A stretch of DNA of 64,000 bases from Hanstruepera ponticola (GTDB lineage: Bacteria > Bacteroidota > Bacteroidia > Flavobacteriales > Flavobacteriaceae), in the NCBI RefSeq assembly GCF_012931685.1, contig NZ_JABANC010000001.1:558001-622000 (forward strand), read 5' to 3'. Each line of letters opens with the position of its first letter. The first letter of the stretch is position 1. Below, piece by piece: positions 1 to 8,342 of this stretch. Made by a program: the position numbers and the translations under genes. The notes beneath the pieces were generated by a model. The model was not told where the DNA came from, ran no database searches, and worked only from the letters and a program-made list of their open reading frames with translations.

Positions 1-276
1 TTGTTCAGACAAATTCGATTTATAAAAAATCGTCGTGATTTAGAATTACATAAAACCCTATCCTTTATGTTTAATATTGCTAAAACGCACGAGAATATTT
101 CGCATCCACATACGATTAAGATTTTGAATAACTTTCAAGGCTACACAAAAGGAACACTAAAAAAATTAGTAGATAAAAACTATGTAACACTTAACGGAAA
201 TATGTGGAGTTTAACTCAAGAAGGGTTTGAAACAGCATCTAACTTATATAACCAACAATTTAAAAAAGATGAGTAG
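1..276 (+). CDS. Metal ABC transporter permease, C-terminal fragment (winged-helix tail)
   Basis: Only the last 91 codons lie in the window, and the frame is open at the left edge, so this is a partial gene. What remains is not membrane-spanning. It reads as a helical, winged-helix-like domain (LDLHK-type helix, then a 'KGTLKKLVDKNYV' recognition-helix/wing pattern and 'LTQEGFETA') like the DtxR/MntR-type tails attached to ABC-3 family permeases in flavobacteria. The complete permease that follows overlaps it by 8 bp and carries the same kind of tail, so this is most likely the first of two permease subunits of a Mn/Zn/Fe importer. The specificity is not visible. Confidence 0.7.
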   Translation: MFRQIRFIKNRRDLELHKTLSFMFNIAKTHENISHPHTIKILNNFQGYTKGTLKKLVDKNYVTLNGNMWSLTQEGFETASNLYNQQFKKDE

Positions 277-1429
277 CGCACAACTTGAAATACAGCTTAT
301 TGCTAGTTTGGTTGCCATTGCGTGTGCTATACCTGGAACGTTTTTGGTGTTGCGTAAAATGGCCATGATTAGTGATGCTATTAGTCATTCTATATTACCT
401 GGAATTGTTATTGGATTCTTCATTACACAAGACCTCAACTCGCCACTATTAATTGTTTTAGCAGCTTTGACAGGTGTAATTACTGTGGTATTAGTTGAGC
501 AAATTCAAAAAACAGGATTGGTAAAAGAAGATACAGCTATAGGATTAGTCTTTCCTGCTTTATTCAGTATAGGTGTAATTATGATTGCTAAAAACGCTAA
601 TGATGTTCATTTAGATGTTGATGCTGTTCTTTTAGGTGAATTGGCTTTTGCGCCTTTTGACCGATTGCTAATTTCAGGTATTGATGTTGGTCCAAAATCT
701 TTATGGATTATTGGTACTATTCTACTAATAACTGTTGGATTATTATTCGCCTTTTTTAAAGAACTGAAATTAAGCACCTTTGATGCTGGACTGGCAGCTT
801 CATTAGGTTTCTCACCTGTGGCTATTCATTATGGTTTAATGACGGTTTCATCTATTACAACTGTTGGTGCTTTTGATGCTGTTGGTGCCATTTTAGTGGT
901 CGCGCTAATGATTGCTCCAGCAGCTAGCGCTTATTTATTGACAACAGACTTGAAAAAAATGCTCTTTTTGTCAATTCTTTTTGGGGTGTTTAGCGCTATT
1001 TCTGGATATTGGGTTGCACATTGGCTCGATGCTTCAATTGCAGGCTCCATAACAACCATGTTAGGACTATTGTTTTTAGTTGTTTATTTATTTGCGCCTA
1101 GCAAGGGTTTGATAGCTGTTATGTACCGCGAAAAGCAACAAAAAATTGAAGTGTCGCTGCTTACCTTCTTGCTTCATTTAAAAAATCATAATGAAGAAAA
1201 CGAACGACATGTCAATCATTTGAGAGAACATATTAATTGGCAAAAAATCCGTGCTAAAACTGTTGTTGATTTAGCATTAAAAAACAATATGATTACCATT
1301 GACAACCAAATTGTTTCCTTAACTGAAAAAGGTGATGATTTTACATCTCAAGCCATTGATTATATTATTACCAATGAAGATGCTCAAATTGAAGATATGA
1401 AAGACGACTTCTTTTTGTTTAGGGGTTAA
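269..1429 (+). CDS. Metal (Mn/Zn/Fe) ABC transporter permease with C-terminal winged-helix domain
   Basis: This 386-residue inner-membrane permease belongs to the ABC-3 (TroC/MntB/ZnuB) family. About eight hydrophobic helices fill residues 5-285, with the family signature around 'ISDAISHSILPGIV' and 'VGAILVVALMIAPAASAYL'. Family members are usually about 270-290 residues long. The extra 100 residues at the C-terminus are soluble and look like a DtxR-type helix-turn-helix ('AKTVVDLALKNNMITI..', 'VSLTEKGDDF'). I chose the ATG at 269, which overlaps the stop of the preceding permease (ATGAGTAG), over an in-frame ATG 42 bases upstream inside that gene, because tight overlap is normal for transporter operons. 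The metal transported cannot be told. Confidence 0.85.
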   Translation: MSSAQLEIQLIASLVAIACAIPGTFLVLRKMAMISDAISHSILPGIVIGFFITQDLNSPLLIVLAALTGVITVVLVEQIQKTGLVKEDTAIGLVFPALFSIGVIMIAKNANDVHLDVDAVLLGELAFAPFDRLLISGIDVGPKSLWIIGTILLITVGLLFAFFKELKLSTFDAGLAASLGFSPVAIHYGLMTVSSITTVGAFDAVGAILVVALMIAPAASAYLLTTDLKKMLFLSILFGVFSAISGYWVAHWLDASIAGSITTMLGLLFLVVYLFAPSKGLIAVMYREKQQKIEVSLLTFLLHLKNHNEENERHVNHLREHINWQKIRAKTVVDLALKNNMITIDNQIVSLTEKGDDFTSQAIDYIITNEDAQIEDMKDDFFLFRG

Positions 1430-1430
1430 T

Positions 1431-1853
1431 TTATTCCTTTATCAATTTCCGTTTCACTATCCAAAAAACATCAGATTTGTAAAACTGTATTGAAGTTGGT
1501 ATCACTCTATTAGATTTATCTCTAGGTGATTTGATTATAAATCTCGCTTCAGAATTATTAAAATTTAAGGTGTGAGTTTTAGTAATATCAGATTCGTTGA
1601 CATAGAAATAAACAATATTATTTTCAAACATCCATTTTCCTTTACCATATTTGTCCCTTTCTGGAGGAATACCTCCATTATGTCTATCATATTCATGAAA
1701 GGTAAACGTTTCATCAGCATGTAAAGTTAATGTATCAACAATTACCGCATTACTAGATTCGAGTTTCAAAATGTATGTTCCCGCAATAGTTGTGGTTTGA
1801 GTAAAAGCAGAAAAACTAGATAAAAAGATTATTAAAGAAAATAGAAATTTCAT
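1431..1853 (-). CDS. Small secreted lipocalin-like hypothetical protein
   Basis: This 140-residue protein has a clear Sec signal peptide (MKFLFSLIIFLSSFSAFTQ). The mature part is rich in beta strands: 'GTYILKLESS', 'DTLTLHADETFTFHEYD', 'GKGKWMFENNIVYFYV'. That pattern resembles the lipocalin-like META/DUF-type domains of Bacteroidota, which start with a G-x-Y/W strand and have a 'GKWxFENN' turn. No catalytic residues or lipobox are seen. It is convergent with the permease, one base away, and is transcribed alone. The function is unknown; the lipocalin-like fold is inferred from strand pattern only. Confidence 0.6.
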   Translation of the reverse strand: MKFLFSLIIFLSSFSAFTQTTTIAGTYILKLESSNAVIVDTLTLHADETFTFHEYDRHNGGIPPERDKYGKGKWMFENNIVYFYVNESDITKTHTLNFNNSEARFIIKSPRDKSNRVIPTSIQFYKSDVFWIVKRKLIKE

Positions 1854-1898
1854 AATAGTTGGTTTTTGTTTTCACCTATAAATCAACAATTATGCCGT

Positions 1899-2222
1899 TT
1901 ATCTCGCACAATTCACGCACAAAAAACTTTCTGGGCGAATAAGAATTCTGCCTACTGGAATTGGGTTTTGACATTTTAAACACATGCCAAAATCGTCATC
2001 ATCAACTTTTGATAAGGCGCGTTTTAAATTGGTGAGTTTAGTTTCGGCTTGACGCAATGAAGCTTCATTGACACTACGATTATTAATAGCATCCATTCTA
2101 CTCACGCGACCAATGGCATTGTTAGGGGAAATGGGTTTGGTTAACGCTTTATAATCCGAGATTGCCTTTTCAGTTTTTGCTATTTCTTGAATAATAGTTT
2201 CTTTTATGACGCTCTTATCCAT
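1899..2222 (-). CDS. DksA/TraR-family C4 zinc-finger protein
   Basis: This 107-residue protein has a helical N-terminal half and a C-terminal four-cysteine zinc finger, C-x2-C ('CLKCQNPIP') then C-x2-C ('CVNCAR'), as in DksA/TraR proteins that enter the RNA polymerase secondary channel and modulate initiation. It is shorter than Escherichia coli DksA (151 residues) and matches the short flavobacterial form. A longer reading with upstream start codons would run into the J-domain gene. The ATG at 2222 is preferred because it gives a one-base gap after that gene's stop, typical of a two-gene operon. Whether it responds to ppGpp cannot be told. Confidence 0.85.
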   Translation of the reverse strand: MDKSVIKETIIQEIAKTEKAISDYKALTKPISPNNAIGRVSRMDAINNRSVNEASLRQAETKLTNLKRALSKVDDDDFGMCLKCQNPIPVGRILIRPESFLCVNCAR

Positions 2223-2223
2223 A

Positions 2224-2985
2224 TTAAAACCTTTTTTCTTTTTGCAATTGTTCGTAAGCCTGCTGCACCTGTCTAAACTTTTCTTCAGCACCTTCACGAT
2301 GTTCTTTACCTAAATGAATAACTCTATCCGGATGATACTTTTTTGCCATTTTCCGATAAGCTGCTTTTATTTCTGATACCGTAGCGTCTTTTGAAATTTC
2401 CAATATTTTATAGGCATTATCACTACTATTATAGAACATTGCTTTAATACTTTCGTAATCGCGTGAGCTAATACCTAAATAATTTGATATGGTATAAATT
2501 TGTTTAACCTCTTCTTCCGTGACATGTCCATCCGCTTTAGCTATTCCGAATAAAAAATGAAGCAGTTGTAATCGTGATGGATGATCCATCATTTGCCTGA
2601 TTTGTAAACAAACCTGTCGTACAGGAATTTGCTGTTTATTGATGTTTTTAAACAACTTAAAAGCATGGTTTGCTCGTTCCTTGCCATACATATGCAAGAA
2701 TTGCTGCCTGACAAAATCAAGCTCACGTTGATCTTGTTTACCATCTGCTTTAATAACAATAGAGGACAAAATCAACAAGCTCACTTCAAAATCACCTGAC
2801 CGTGTTTGTGGACGAGACATACGTGACCTATATGTTCTACCTTGTTGACCTTGCTTATAAAATGGTTCGGCATCTTTATCTGAAAACGCATCCATAATAC
2901 CACCTAAAGCCATGCCAATTATGGCACCAATTGGTCCACCAAACGACCATCCTAAAGCTGCTCCAATCCACTTTGAAAAACTCAT
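2224..2985 (-). CDS. TerB/DjlA-like membrane-associated J-domain co-chaperone
   Basis: This 253-residue protein has three parts. A glycine-rich hydrophobic N-terminus (residues 5-32, '[20 protein letters not shown]') looks like a membrane insert, as in DjlA. A TerB-like helical domain covers about residues 60-175 ('[14 protein letters not shown]..', '[13 protein letters not shown]', the acidic TerB repeat). A C-terminal J-domain follows with the HPD triad ('KKYHPDRV', about residue 218) that stimulates the DnaK ATPase. It is the first gene of an operon with the DksA-like gene. The order of domains matches DjlA, so a DnaK co-chaperone role at the inner membrane is likely. Confidence 0.88.
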   Translation of the reverse strand: MSFSKWIGAALGWSFGGPIGAIIGMALGGIMDAFSDKDAEPFYKQGQQGRTYRSRMSRPQTRSGDFEVSLLILSSIVIKADGKQDQRELDFVRQQFLHMYGKERANHAFKLFKNINKQQIPVRQVCLQIRQMMDHPSRLQLLHFLFGIAKADGHVTEEEVKQIYTISNYLGISSRDYESIKAMFYNSSDNAYKILEISKDATVSEIKAAYRKMAKKYHPDRVIHLGKEHREGAEEKFRQVQQAYEQLQKEKRF

Positions 2986-3060
2986 GTACCTATCAATTTT
3001 ATTTATGAGTAAATATACTATTTGTTAGTAGATGACGCATGGCATTTGTTACACAATTGG

Positions 3061-3068
3061 TATATTTG
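3061..3068 (+). promoter_or_regulatory. Promoter -7 element of the bacilliredoxin gene
   Basis: TATATTTG matches the Bacteroidota -7 consensus TAnnTTTG exactly, 36 bases before the ATG. No well-spaced -33 TTG is present; the nearest TTG leaves only a 12-base spacer. Confidence 0.5.
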
Positions 3069-3104
3069 CATCATTGAAATATTAATCTTAAATAATTAAA
3101 ATAT

Positions 3105-3515
3105 ATGTATCCAGCGGAATTAGTAAAACCAATGCGTGAAGATTTAACTAATGTTGGTTTTCAAGAATTACAAACAGCAGAAGCTGTTGAATCTGCATTG
3201 GCTAAAGAAGGAACTACGCTTATAGTTGTAAACTCTGTTTGTGGTTGTGCTGCAGCCAACGCAAGACCAGGAGCTAGAATGAGCTTACAAAACAGTAAAA
3301 AGCCAGACCATATAGTTACCGTTTTTGCTGGTGTTGACAAAGAAGCTGTAGATAAAGCGCGTGAACACATGGTACCATTTCCACCAAGTTCGCCTTGTAT
3401 GGCATTGTTTAAAGATGGTGAGTTAGTTCATATGTTAGAACGTCATCATATTGAAGGTCGTCCTGCTGAATTAATTGCTGAAAATTTAGTAGATGCTTAT
3501 AATGAACATTGTTAA
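3105..3515 (+). CDS. BrxA/BrxB-family bacilliredoxin
   Basis: This 136-residue thioredoxin-fold protein of the YphP/YqiW (bacilliredoxin) family starts with the typical 'MYPAELVKPMREDLTNVGF'. It carries the CGC active-site motif ('VNSVCGCAAANARPG', about residues 45-48) used by these proteins to remove bacillithiol from mixed disulfides or act as a disulfide isomerase. The 'PSSPCMALF' cis-proline region is also present. Length is normal for the family. The gene is monocistronic, with a -7 element upstream and a hairpin terminator downstream. Its presence implies bacillithiol-type redox chemistry, which many Bacteroidota have; no bacillithiol synthesis gene is in this window. Confidence 0.92.
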   Translation: MYPAELVKPMREDLTNVGFQELQTAEAVESALAKEGTTLIVVNSVCGCAAANARPGARMSLQNSKKPDHIVTVFAGVDKEAVDKAREHMVPFPPSSPCMALFKDGELVHMLERHHIEGRPAELIAENLVDAYNEHC

Positions 3516-3536
3516 AACATTTCAACTTTAAAAATA

Positions 3537-3563
3537 AAACCACGATTTTATCGTGGTTTTTTT
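3537..3563 (+). terminator. Rho-independent terminator of the bacilliredoxin gene
   Basis: A perfect 9-bp stem (AAACCACGA / TCGTGGTTT) with a five-base loop is followed by a T-run, 21 bases after the stop codon. Confidence 0.88.
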
Positions 3564-3590
3564 GTGCTTTAATCTTATTAGTTAATTTTG
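3562..3590 (+). promoter_or_regulatory. Promoter of the plsC-desaturase operon
   Basis: TTG (3562-3564), an 18-base spacer and TAATTTTG (3583-3590) match the flavobacterial -33/-7 consensus. It lies directly after the upstream terminator and 18 bases before the ATG. Confidence 0.6.
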
Positions 3591-3608
3591 TTTTTCAAAC
3601 CCTAATAC

Positions 3609-4346
3609 ATGCGAAAACTACTTGCATATCCACTCACTGCTCTCTATGCATTTTTTTTTCTACTAACCCTTGTAGTGTTTCACCCAATTCAATGGTTTTG
3701 CTTTAACGTGTTGGGTTATAAAGCCCACAAAATAACTGTCGATTGGTTACAATTTTTCTTAATGCGCTGTCTAAATTTATTAGGAACTCGGATTACATTT
3801 ACAAACAAATTTGATATTCCAATCAATCAGCCTGTAATCATTGTTGCCAATCATCAAAGCATGTATGATATCTCACCCATAATGTGGTATATGCGTAAGT
3901 ATCATCCTAAATTTATTAGTAAAAAAGAACTAGGAAGAGGCATACCAAGTGTATCTTACAATTTAAGGCATGGCGGCTCTGTTCTCATTGACAGAAAAAA
4001 CCCTAGACAGTCCTTACCTGCGATTATGAAATTTGGGGAATACATTGAAAAAAACAAAAGAGCTGCTGTTATTTTTCCAGAAGGCACACGAAGTAAAACA
4101 GGTAAACCCAAACCATTTCAAACTAAAGGGTTAGAAATACTTTTTAAAAAAATACCATCCGCTATTATAGTACCAATAACTGTAAATAATTCTTGGAAAA
4201 TGTTACGCTATGGAAAATTCCCAATGGGAATTGGAAATCATTTAAAATTTCAAGTCCATGAGCCTATTAAATTGGCTACCTTTGTAGATAAGCAAGAATT
4301 AATCAAACAGATTGAAACTACGATTACTTCGAGTATTAATTATTAA
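3609..4346 (+). CDS. plsC: 1-acyl-sn-glycerol-3-phosphate acyltransferase (PlsC family)
   Basis: This 245-residue acyltransferase would acylate lysophosphatidic acid to phosphatidic acid at the inner membrane. A hydrophobic N-terminal segment (residues 4-35) anchors it. The catalytic NHx4D motif is 'NHQSMYD' (about residues 82-88), and the substrate-binding 'FPEGTRS' motif is near residue 158. The next gene, an acyl-ACP desaturase, begins 11 bases after the stop, so the two probably set the fatty acid make-up of membrane lipids together. A second PlsC-family protein is encoded at 53630-54367, so one of the two may use a different lysolipid. Acyl chain preference cannot be read from the sequence. 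Confidence 0.85.
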   Translation: MRKLLAYPLTALYAFFFLLTLVVFHPIQWFCFNVLGYKAHKITVDWLQFFLMRCLNLLGTRITFTNKFDIPINQPVIIVANHQSMYDISPIMWYMRKYHPKFISKKELGRGIPSVSYNLRHGGSVLIDRKNPRQSLPAIMKFGEYIEKNKRAAVIFPEGTRSKTGKPKPFQTKGLEILFKKIPSAIIVPITVNNSWKMLRYGKFPMGIGNHLKFQVHEPIKLATFVDKQELIKQIETTITSSINY

Positions 4347-4357
4347 AATTATCAATT

Positions 4358-5341
4358 ATGTCTTTAAAAAATGTCCGATTGGAAGTTATGCAGTTTCTGG
4401 AAAAAGACGTTGACTCCTTAATAGAAAAATATTTAATTCCTGTTGAAAGTATTTGGCAACCTACAGACTTTTTACCAAACTCTGAAAAAGATGGATTTTT
4501 AGATGACGTAAAAGAAATACGTGAACTCTCTAAAGAACTTCCTTACGATTTCTGGGTGGTTTTAGTTGGTGATATGATTACTGAAGAAGCTCTACCCACA
4601 TATGAATCTTGGCTTATGGATGTGGAAGGTGTTGACCAAGTTGGTCGCAATTCTTGGGGAAAATGGGTTCGTCATTGGACAGCAGAAGAAAACCGACATG
4701 GTGATGTGCTCAATAAATACTTGTACTTATCTGGTCGTGTAAATATGAAAGAAATTGAAAAAACCACCCAATATCTTATTGCAGATGGTTTTGATATTGG
4801 TACCGACCGTGACCCGTACAAAAACTTTTTGTACACAAGTTTTCAGGAATTGGCTACTTATATTTCTCATAACCGCGTAGCTAAATTAGCTAAAGATAAA
4901 GGAAACAAGCAACTGGCAAAAATGTGTAAAATCATTTCTGGGGACGAAATGCGACACCATCATGCTTATTGTGAATTTGTTGAGCGTATTTTTAAAGTAG
5001 ATCCAAGCCAGATGATGTTGGCATTTCAACATATGATGAAATTAAAAATCACCATGCCAGCACATTTTTTAAGAGAATCTGGTGAAAGAATAAGCACAGC
5101 ATTTGAAGAGTTTTCTAACACCGCACAACGTATTGGTGTTTATACATCGCATGATTATGTAGATATTTTGCAGAAATTGATTCAACGTTGGGAAATAGAT
5201 AAAATTACCAACCTAACTGATGATGCCGAGAAAGCCAGAGATTACCTCATGAAGTTACCTTCTAGATTAACACGACTTTCTGAACGCATGAAGATCCCTG
5301 AAAACTCTTATCAGTTTAAATGGGTAGAACCTGCAATTTAA
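4358..5341 (+). CDS. Acyl-ACP desaturase (soluble di-iron, ferritin-like)
   Basis: This 327-residue protein belongs to the stearoyl-ACP desaturase family (FA_desaturase_2), a soluble di-iron enzyme that puts a cis double bond into acyl-ACP. Both E-x2-H iron ligand motifs are visible: 'EENRHGD' (about residue 109) and 'DEMRHHHAY' (about residue 196). Other ligand glutamates are expected in the helices around 'EEALPTYE' and 'FQELATYISH'. It follows plsC by 11 bases and is followed by a terminator. Electron donor genes are not adjacent. Length and motif spacing are normal for the family; regioselectivity cannot be told. Confidence 0.92.
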   Translation: MSLKNVRLEVMQFLEKDVDSLIEKYLIPVESIWQPTDFLPNSEKDGFLDDVKEIRELSKELPYDFWVVLVGDMITEEALPTYESWLMDVEGVDQVGRNSWGKWVRHWTAEENRHGDVLNKYLYLSGRVNMKEIEKTTQYLIADGFDIGTDRDPYKNFLYTSFQELATYISHNRVAKLAKDKGNKQLAKMCKIISGDEMRHHHAYCEFVERIFKVDPSQMMLAFQHMMKLKITMPAHFLRESGERISTAFEEFSNTAQRIGVYTSHDYVDILQKLIQRWEIDKITNLTDDAEKARDYLMKLPSRLTRLSERMKIPENSYQFKWVEPAI

Positions 5342-5364
5342 AACGAAATATTACTTATTTAAAT

Positions 5365-5397
5365 AAAATTCCTTTCAAAAGCATGAAGGGAATTTTT
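5365..5397 (+). terminator. Terminator after the acyl-ACP desaturase gene
   Basis: AAAATTCCTTTC pairs with GAAGGGAATTTT (one G-T wobble) around an 8-base loop, followed by T residues, just downstream of the stop. Confidence 0.8.
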
Positions 5398-5408
5398 AAT
5401 TTTATAGC

Positions 5409-6065
5409 ATGAGTAACTCACTTATTATTTTAAATACAATTGATTTTGTAAAAAAAGAACTAAAAGATGCCGAAGGCGGACACGATTGGTTTCATATTGA
5501 ACGTGTTTATAAAAATGCGCTAAACATTGGCAGACATGAATCTGTTGATTTGGAAGTTGTCCAATTGGGTGCTTTGTTGCATGATATTGCCGATAGTAAA
5601 TTTCATGATGGTGATGAAACCATTGGTCCCAAAAAAGCACGAGAATTTTTGTTTCAACAAAATGTATCATCAGAAGTTATTGAACATGTTGTAAAAATCA
5701 TTGCTAATATGTCTTTTAGTAAATCTCTAGACAAAAATATTATCTTTACTTCTCCTGAATTAGAAGTTGTTCAAGATGCAGATCGTCTAGATGCAGTTGG
5801 AGCTATTGGGATTGCGAGAGCATTTAATTATGGTGGATTTAAAGATCGAGCAATTTACGATCCAGAAATAACACCTAACCTTAACTTAAGTAAAGCAGAA
5901 TATAAAAACTCTACTGCGCCAACCATTAATCACTTTTATGAAAAGTTACTCCTTTTAAGAGATAAAATGAATACCAAAACAGGAAAGCGTTTAGCAGAAA
6001 ATCGACACAAATTCATGATGCAGTATCTCGAGCAATTTTATTCAGAATGGGAAGGTGAGAAATAA
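5409..6065 (+). CDS. HD-domain phosphohydrolase (YpgQ/YedJ-like)
   Basis: This 218-residue cytosolic protein is a single HD domain. The metal-binding residues are visible in order: the N-terminal histidine in 'GHDWFHIERV' (about residue 24), the HD pair in 'LLHDIADSKFHDGD' (about residue 60), and the distal aspartate in 'QDADRLDAVGAIGIAR' (about residue 127). This pattern is that of the YpgQ/YedJ group, some members of which hydrolyse nucleoside triphosphates to monophosphates with Mn2+. The gene stands alone after a terminator. The substrate here is inferred only from family. Confidence 0.82.
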   Translation: MSNSLIILNTIDFVKKELKDAEGGHDWFHIERVYKNALNIGRHESVDLEVVQLGALLHDIADSKFHDGDETIGPKKAREFLFQQNVSSEVIEHVVKIIANMSFSKSLDKNIIFTSPELEVVQDADRLDAVGAIGIARAFNYGGFKDRAIYDPEITPNLNLSKAEYKNSTAPTINHFYEKLLLLRDKMNTKTGKRLAENRHKFMMQYLEQFYSEWEGEK

Positions 6066-6219
6066 TTCCTTTTGCCATTAAAAAAGAACTCGTCAATTCG
6101 AGTGAATTTTACGATTGAAAAATTGCAAAATTAATATCGAGAATAGAGTTGTTTGATTATAAAAAGTCGCGATACTCGAACTGACGGTTTAAACATTTAT
6201 ATCAAAAATCTGTTACCAA

Positions 6220-7293
6220 TTAAAACAATTTTAACTGTCCATCCTTATAACTTTCATGAAGCGATGTATTTAATTTTGGCAAAGCTTTATCTTTAAAGTA
6301 TTTATGTCTAGCTAATTTTATCAAATCGTTAATCTGTTTTGCTATGTGTCCCTCACCTCGCATACGTTTACCATATCGCGAATCGTTAAGTGTGCCACCA
6401 TGGCAATTTTCTATTTGATGCAATACTTTGTCTGCTCTATCAGGCAATGCTTTTTTAATCCATTCGGTGAAAATTTCGCCAATGGCACCATTCAATCGTA
6501 CAATAGTATGCGCAATGGATAATGCTCCAGCTTCAGAAACTGCTTTAGCTAAAGGCAAAACTTCATGACTATTAATTGATGGTATTATAGGTGCCAACAT
6601 AACGTTTACTGGAATACCATTTTCTGATAAGGTTTTCACCGTTTCTAGTCGTTTTTTTATAGTTGTTGTTCGTGGTTCTAAAATGCGCCTAGTATCTTCA
6701 GACAAGGAAGTAATGGATATATTAACTCCGACTAAATTATCTTTTGCTAGAGCTTTTAAAATATCTAAATCGCGAAGTATGAGTGCATTTTTAGTGATAA
6801 TACCTACAGGATGTTTATACTTTAAAAATACTTTTAAACATTGCCTTGTGATTTGAAACTGCTTTTCAGCAGGTTGATAACAATCAGTATTCCCAGACAT
6901 AACAATTGGGTAAGCATGCCATGATTTCTTTTTAAGTAAGGCTTCCAATAATTTTGGGGCCTCCTTTTTTACCAATATTCTACGTTCAAAATCTAATCCA
7001 GCACTATAGCCCCAATATTCGTGACTGTTTCTAGCATAACAATATACACAGCCATGTTCGCAACCTTGATACATATTCATGGAGTAGCCCATACCTACAT
7101 CCGGACTGGTAACTTTATTGACTATGGTTTTTGGAAAAACAGGTAAATAAAGCGTTTTGTTTTTATCAGTTTCCTCTCCTTCTTTAGCACAATATTCCAG
7201 GAAGTCATCTCGCTGTTCGTGACTTAATTCAAAAAAACGGTTGGATATATTGTGCTGGGCACCACGCCCTTTTATAATAGACTTGGGATTCAT
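6220..7293 (-). CDS. PA0069-family radical SAM protein (SplB-like)
   Basis: This 357-residue protein has a radical SAM cluster motif C-x3-C-x2-C in 'CEHGCVYCYARNSHEYWG' (about residues 78-85), the layout of the PA0069/spore photoproduct lyase-like family, and begins with the family-typical 'KGRGAQHNISNRFF'. It would bind a 4Fe-4S cluster and S-adenosylmethionine; the substrate of this family is not known to me. It is transcribed alone with empty intergenic DNA on both sides (154 and 215 bases). Confidence 0.85.
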   Translation of the reverse strand: MNPKSIIKGRGAQHNISNRFFELSHEQRDDFLEYCAKEGEETDKNKTLYLPVFPKTIVNKVTSPDVGMGYSMNMYQGCEHGCVYCYARNSHEYWGYSAGLDFERRILVKKEAPKLLEALLKKKSWHAYPIVMSGNTDCYQPAEKQFQITRQCLKVFLKYKHPVGIITKNALILRDLDILKALAKDNLVGVNISITSLSEDTRRILEPRTTTIKKRLETVKTLSENGIPVNVMLAPIIPSINSHEVLPLAKAVSEAGALSIAHTIVRLNGAIGEIFTEWIKKALPDRADKVLHQIENCHGGTLNDSRYGKRMRGEGHIAKQINDLIKLARHKYFKDKALPKLNTSLHESYKDGQLKLF

Positions 7294-7453
7294 AGTAGTA
7301 AAAAATTAAAGCGATTGTAAGAAACCTGACTCTTTAAAATTAACTAATATTTTAGTCTAAAAGTGTTAAAGGCTTTTTGGGTTATTAACAAACTTGACTT
7401 TATGAATTAAAAAGACGAACTTCGTTAACTCTTGATATAAAAGAACCTGTATT

Positions 7454-7466
7454 AAGCTTGTCGAAA
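7454..7466 (-). repeat. Short interspersed repeat, family B (partial copy)
   Basis: On the minus strand this reads TTCGACAAGCTT, the core of a repeat also found at 8311-8336. The two copies face each other on either side of the enoyl-CoA hydratase gene. Confidence 0.45.
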
Positions 7467-7508
7467 TGTTAAAACGAATTCATATCATTAAGTTAACGAA
7501 ACCTAAAT

Positions 7509-8291
7509 TTATTCCCCAGGAAAATCGGCCTTACGCTTTTCTAAAAATGCAGTAGTCCCTTCTCTAAAATCAGCCGTACCAAAGCAATTACCAAACTCTG
7601 AAATTTCAACGTCAAAACCATTAATACCATCTTGATAATTAGCATTAACCGCTTTTATGGCACCTTTAATAGCAACAGAAGAATTACGCATAATTTTGCC
7701 TGCAATTTTTTCGGCAAGAGGTATCAATTCTTCTTGTGAGGTTACATGATTGACTAATCCGTATTCCAAAGCCTGATTGGCTTCAATCATACCAGCAGTC
7801 ATAACCATTTCCATAGCACGACCTTTACCTACCAATTGCGGCAAGCGCTGGGTGCCGCCATAACCTGGAATAACACCCAGTGATACTTCAGGTAAGCCCA
7901 TTTTAGCATTCAAACTAGCCAACCTAAAATGGCAAGCCATCGCTAATTCTAGTCCGCCACCTAGTGCAAATCCGTTAACAGCCGCAATTACTGGCGTGCC
8001 TAAATTCTCAACAAAATCAAATAATAATTCTTGTCCTTTTGCCGCTAGTTTGCCACCATTTTCAACATCGAAATCGGCAAATTCAGAAATATCTGCTCCT
8101 GCAACGAAAGCTTTTTCACCACTTCCCGTTACTATAATAACTTTTGTTTCTTTGTACGAATCAGCAGCATAAAAAGCATCATGCAGTTCTTGTATGGTTG
8201 CTTTATTAAGTGCGTTAAGTTTACTTGGACGATTAATTGTTATGTATGTAATTCCGTTTTCAGTTTTTGATAAGATGTTTTCGTATGCCAT
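7509..8291 (-). CDS. Enoyl-CoA hydratase (crotonase family)
   Basis: This 260-residue crotonase-fold enzyme should hydrate trans-2-enoyl-CoA to 3-hydroxyacyl-CoA in fatty acid or amino acid breakdown. Both catalytic glutamates of true hydratases are present: one in 'LGGGLELAMACHF' and one in 'GLPEVSLGVIPGYGGTQRL'. The oxyanion hole glycines ('VAGADISEFA' and 'GFALGGG') are also there. Length is normal. The gene is not with other beta-oxidation genes; upstream is the histidine kinase gene. It sits between two inverted copies of a short interspersed repeat. Chain-length preference is not visible. Confidence 0.92.
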   Translation of the reverse strand: MAYENILSKTENGITYITINRPSKLNALNKATIQELHDAFYAADSYKETKVIIVTGSGEKAFVAGADISEFADFDVENGGKLAAKGQELLFDFVENLGTPVIAAVNGFALGGGLELAMACHFRLASLNAKMGLPEVSLGVIPGYGGTQRLPQLVGKGRAMEMVMTAGMIEANQALEYGLVNHVTSQEELIPLAEKIAGKIMRNSSVAIKGAIKAVNANYQDGINGFDVEISEFGNCFGTADFREGTTAFLEKRKADFPGE

Positions 8292-8310
8292 TTTGGTGTG
8301 ATGTTAAAGA

Positions 8311-8336
8311 CTCTTCGACAAGCTCAGAGCGACAAT
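8311..8336 (+). repeat. Short interspersed repeat, family B
   Basis: This copy contains TTCGACAAGCTCAGAGCGAC in the 51-base gap between the kinase and enoyl-CoA hydratase genes. Related copies are at 7454-7466 (inverted core) and 41516-41539 (TTTCGACTGCGCTCAACCAG variant). Confidence 0.55.
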
Positions 8337-8342
8337 AATTTA

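Noticed and set aside
3028-3052. A second ECF-type promoter upstream of the J-domain gene (minus strand)
   Set aside because: GTAAC and CATCTAC occur here, but the gap from AAC to CATC is 13 bases, not 16 as in the recA-flanking pair, so the match is not convincing.
7421-7500. Inverted repeat TTCGTTAACT / AGTTAACGAA
   Set aside because: Only 10 bases, about 60 bases apart, in AT-rich DNA and with no T-run; not a terminator and not clearly an operator.
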